Under the pieces are notes generated by a model, which was given only the letters and a program-made list of their open reading frames with translations, did not search any database and had not been told where the DNA came from. From positions 62,001 through 126,000 of the forward strand of contig NZ_JAVHJU010000038.1 of the NCBI RefSeq assembly GCF_031082405.1: a stretch of 64,000 nt of DNA, in the 5' to 3' direction. Source of the stretch: Amycolatopsis sp. A133. Its GTDB lineage: Bacteria > Actinomycetota > Actinomycetes > Mycobacteriales > Pseudonocardiaceae. Made by a program: the position numbers and the translations under genes. This document shows positions 61,779 through 64,000 of this stretch, one piece after another (the stretch's first letter is position 1; each line of letters opens with the position of its first letter).

Positions 61779-61914
61779 TGACGGGCTTGCAACGGCGGAG
61801 TGACACCCCGGTGTCGGCCCGGTTTTCGGGGTCCGATATGGTTTTCTCACACCACGGCGACGGGGTGAGGGACAGGGCCACGGCCCCGGACCTCCCGAAC
61901 CGCAGCCGGGAAGT

Positions 61915-61987
61915 GCGGATGTAGCGCAGCTGGTAGCGCATCACCTTGCCAAGGTGAGGGTCGCGGGTTCGAATCCCGTCATCCGCT
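61915..61987 (+). tRNA. tRNA-Gly (anticodon GCC)
   Basis: Acceptor stem GCGGATG pairs with CATCCGC, discriminator T. The anticodon stem CACCT/AGGTG holds loop TGCCA in TTGCCAA, giving GCC. The T arm is CGGGTTCGAATCCCG. First of three tRNA genes in a row. Confidence 0.97.
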
Positions 61988-62010
61988 CGGTAGGCTCTCG
62001 AGCCTGGCAC

Positions 62011-62081
62011 GGTGGAGTGGCCGAGAGGCGAGGCAACGGCCTGCAAAGCCGTGTACACGGGTTCGAATCCCGTCTCCACCT
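62011..62081 (+). tRNA. tRNA-Cys (anticodon GCA)
   Basis: Acceptor stem GGTGGAG pairs with CTCCACC, discriminator T. The anticodon arm ACGGC-CTGCAAA-GCCGT gives GCA, and the T arm is ACGGGTTCGAATCCCGT. Seventy-one bases, short variable loop. Confidence 0.97.
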
Positions 62082-62082
62082 C

Positions 62083-62157
62083 GCGCGATTAGCTCAGCGG
62101 GAGAGCGCTTCCCTGACACGGAAGAGGTCACTGGTTCAATCCCAGTATCGCGCACCA
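62083..62157 (+). tRNA. tRNA-Val (anticodon GAC) with encoded CCA; integration site of the adjacent element
   Basis: Acceptor stem GCGCGAT pairs with ATCGCGC, discriminator A, then an encoded CCA. The anticodon arm CTTCC-CTGACAC-GGAAG gives GAC. It lies one base after tRNA-Cys. An integrase gene pointing towards it ends 15 bases further on, the usual arrangement at a tRNA attachment site. Confidence 0.96.
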
Positions 62158-62171
62158 CATGTTTTCGCAGG

Positions 62172-63544
62172 TCAGAAGCCCTGTCCCTCCCCGGAGGGGC
62201 AGGGCTTCTGGCTGTCAGTCGGCGACGATCCGGCGATGGCATCCGGACCCGGCCCGATCGCCCGGCGGGACCGCAGGTGCGGGAACCACGACACCAGCTT
62301 CGCCCGCTCACCCGGATACAGCGACGCCAGCGACCGCAGCCAGCGCTCCTCCAGGACGCCCAGGATCTGGTTCACCATCGCCGGGGTCACGTGGTCGTAG
62401 ACCCGGGCGATGCCCTTCATCTTCTGCCCCAGCCGCGCCCGTCGGGCCACCTCCGGGATCCCGTCCTCGGTCAGCCACGTGCTGTGCGTGTGCCGCCCTT
62501 CGGGGAAGGTGAACGTCGGCAGGATCGGCGGGCGCCGCTCCCCCGCCCCCGCGTCGTCCAACTCGACGCCGTCCCACGCCGGCCGCCAGAACCGGATCCG
62601 GAAGTTCGACCGCCGCCACCGATGCCCCTCCGGCGTGCACATCACGAACGGCTCCCGATGGCTGTCCATCAACTCCTCGTAGAGCACCGCGATCCCCGGC
62701 GGCAGCGCCACGAACCTCGTGCCCGCAGGCGTCTTCGTCCGGCCCTTCTCGGGCCGGGAGTTCCCGCGCCGTGTCGGCGGCCGCTGGCGGCCGTCCGCGT
62801 GATGATCATCACTCTTCCGGCCTCCTTTGTAGACCTCCCGGCCACCTCCTTAAGCGGAGTACGGATCTCGATGCCACGGCGCTCGGAGTCGTACTCGTGC
62901 CGCTGCTGCCCGACAAGTTCACCCCAACGGGCGCCGGTGTAGACATCCATCAGGCACAACACGAACTCCGACATCCCCAGACCCAGCTCGTAGAGCCGCA
63001 TCGCGGCCAGCAACGCCTGAGCCGGCGTGGCCACCAACCGCTCGGCATCGAACTCACCCTTGGACACCCGGACACCACTGCACGGATTGGCCGGGAGCAT
63101 CCGGGCCCGCACCGCGGCGTTGAGGATGGTCGAGAACAACGCGAAGTACGACGACATCGACGACTCGGCATAGTCCTCGTGCAACTCCGAGAGCCAACGC
63201 TCGATCTCGACGTACCCGTTGAAGATCGCGATCAACGGCCACGCCTTCCACTGCGGGAGCAGCTGCGTGTCGAGGAACGAGCGGTACTTCGCGACCGTGT
63301 TCAGCTCTAGCCGCGGAGACGCCGCCGCCAGCCAGTCCTCAGCGAAGTCGTCGAACCGTGTTTCACCGTCGCGCGGGTCCAGCCACAGGTTCCGCCGAAT
63401 CAAGGCCTCCTGCTCCAAGCCCCATTCCCTGGCGGCCTTCTCTGTCGGAAACCCCGACTTGCTCCCCCACGTCCCATCAGGACGCTTGTACCGGGCCCGC
63501 CACTCACCGGTCCCGAGATTTTCCTGGCCGTAGGCATCCTTCAC
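62172..63544 (-). pseudogene. Tyrosine-recombinase integrase of an integrative element, frameshifted
   Basis: Two overlapping frames make one integrase. The N-terminal part starts at GTG 63544 (KDAYGQENLGTGEWRARYKR, AP2-like arm, then SAM-like domain and TGARWGELVGQQ). The C-terminal part is in another frame up to the stop at 62172 and has RTKTPAGTRFVALPPG, RHTHSTWLTEDG and the Tyr in GIARVYDHVTP. The join is near 62810-62815 (AGR to SDDHHADGRQ). The two frames differ by one or two bases. No slippery site is seen, so it looks inactivated or is a sequence error. The last residues translate the tRNA terminator. Confidence 0.85.
62173..62210. terminator. Hairpin terminator after the tRNA cluster
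   Basis: CAGAAGCCCTG and CAGGGCTTCTG form an 11-base outer stem with an inner CCCTCC/GGAGGG stem. It ends the tRNA transcript and also overlaps the last codons of the integrase frame on the other strand. Confidence 0.82.
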
Positions 63545-63557
63545 TCCTCTTCCTTTA

Positions 63558-63674
63558 TCACTCCGCCCGCATCACGCGGCACGGAAATCCTGAGCAACAT
63601 CCGCAACGGACACCCGCCGCCGCGGCCGCAACAGCACAATCACGGGCCTGAACCTGCCCCTGTTCGGTTTCCAT
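63558..63674 (-). CDS. Possible small Cys-rich peptide upstream of the integrase
   Basis: A 38-codon frame with ATG at 63674 and a strong AAAGGAG six bases upstream, ending 13 bases before the integrase GTG. The product has five Cys (RDCAVA, VRCGCCSGFPC) and no known motif. Excisionase genes usually occupy this position but this one lacks their helix-turn-helix. It may be a leader that couples translation to the integrase. Confidence 0.25.
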   Translation of the reverse strand: METEQGQVQARDCAVAAAAAGVRCGCCSGFPCRVMRAE

Positions 63675-63836
63675 CACCCACTCCTTTGCGTTTCTCGTTT
63701 CTCACACAAGACGGGGACAGGGAAGTGTTCGCCGCAACACATGACCATCCATGCGGACGAACCAACGAGCAGTCAATGGATTCTCGAAAAAACCTCAAAG
63801 AGCCTCGCCAGAACACATACCGCCGACCGGCTGTGA

Positions 63837-64000
63837 ATTTCGGACGTTACGATTGAAATTTCCGACGACATCGACGGCAGCCAGGCCGACCAGACTGTCC
63901 CGTTCGGACTCGACGGCGCGGCCTACGAGATCGACCTGTCCAACTCGAACGCCAACGCGTTGCGTGCAACACGGGAGCCGTTCGTGGCGGCTGCCCGTCG
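63837..64000 (+). CDS. Lsr2-like DNA-bridging protein, no standard start codon, 3' end outside the window
   Basis: From 63846 the frame reads VTIEISDDIDGSQADQTVPF, then GLDGAAYEIDLSNSNANALR and EPFVAAAR, a clear match to the N-terminal dimer domain of Lsr2, which silences foreign AT-rich DNA. Upstream in frame is TGA at 63834-63836, then ATT TCG GAC, with no ATG, GTG or TTG. Either ATT is used, or the first few codons have been lost. No stop occurs before the window ends. The upstream DNA is less GC-rich than the genome. Lsr2 copies are common on integrative elements. Confidence 0.75.
   Translation, partial: MSDVTIEISDDIDGSQADQTVPFGLDGAAYEIDLSNSNANALRATREPFVAAAR

Noticed and set aside
61954-62400. 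A frame covering the tRNA-Gly/Cys/Val cluster
   Set aside because: It is only translation of the three tRNA genes and the terminator.
62805-62825. Programmed frameshift in the integrase
   Set aside because: No slippery heptamer or downstream structure is apparent around the join; mutation or sequence error is simpler.

Overview
The window is very GC-rich DNA with many GTG starts and many 1-8 base gene overlaps, typical of a filamentous actinomycete. The gene content points to the Pseudonocardiaceae, most likely Amycolatopsis or a close relative: a conservon (roadblock, DUF742 and kinase-like ATPase), two large AfsR/SARP regulators, SsgB, phosphatidylinositol-mannoside genes, an Lsr2-type protein, and a backbone whose order matches the Mycobacterium tuberculosis segment Rv2581c to Rv2614c. 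The genus is an inference from gene content; no 16S gene is present.

Layout. 1-2052: three genes of a conservon on the minus strand. 2390-7970: a probably self-repressed, leaderless tetR followed by a heterodimeric ABC exporter and a LigD-like phosphoesterase fused to a dead ligase domain. 7977-15124: accessory genes (14-helix MFS pump, small secreted LAS-like protein, SARP regulator, DJ-1/PfpI hydratase, GlxA-type regulator). 15384-18269: YibE/F membrane protein, small membrane protein, glyoxalase II-like enzyme. From 17703 the backbone begins: glyoxalase II, cyclophilin, then an accessory block (class IV aminotransferase, LysM protein, P-loop kinase, crotonase, hydrolase, a two-gene membrane module, LuxR/cupin/DUF1304), then relA, apt, secF, secD, yajC, ruvB, ruvA, ruvC, yebC, pdxT. 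An azlCD plus XRE-cupin unit separates pdxT from pdxS. 42037-50674 holds an ArsR regulator, a Tat-type flavoprotein oxidase, an EF-G paralogue, a second SARP and an XdhC-type protein. 50694-57680 is the phosphatidylinositol-mannoside operon running from thrS to pimA, with the HIT, pgsA and patA genes. 57814-60117 has a nitroreductase and a polyprenyl-phosphate sugar transferase. 60890-62157 has ssgB and four tRNA genes. Beyond tRNA-Val(GAC) lies the edge of an integrated element: a frameshifted tyrosine integrase and an Lsr2-like gene without a normal start codon.

How the genes work together. relA, apt, secDF-yajC, ruvCAB, yebC, pdxST and thrS are housekeeping genes for the stringent response, purine salvage, protein export, recombination, translation and vitamin B6. 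pgsA, patA and pimA make the first phosphatidylinositol mannosides of the envelope. The insertions between these backbone blocks carry most of the unusual content.

Most notable. Three intergenic regions (15123-15320, 29888-30024, 46728-46859) carry arrays of one 21-base unit with the core ATCACGCGAG. The unit recurs exactly every two helical turns, in one case around a 44-base perfect palindrome. A separate 30-base inverted-repeat family sits at 39259-39345. An adjacent gene pair at 23318-25319 shares a short GDN-x-G-x-ITQTG motif at its facing ends, resembling the arrangement of paired signalling-motif systems. I see no CRISPR array and no complete secondary-metabolite cluster.
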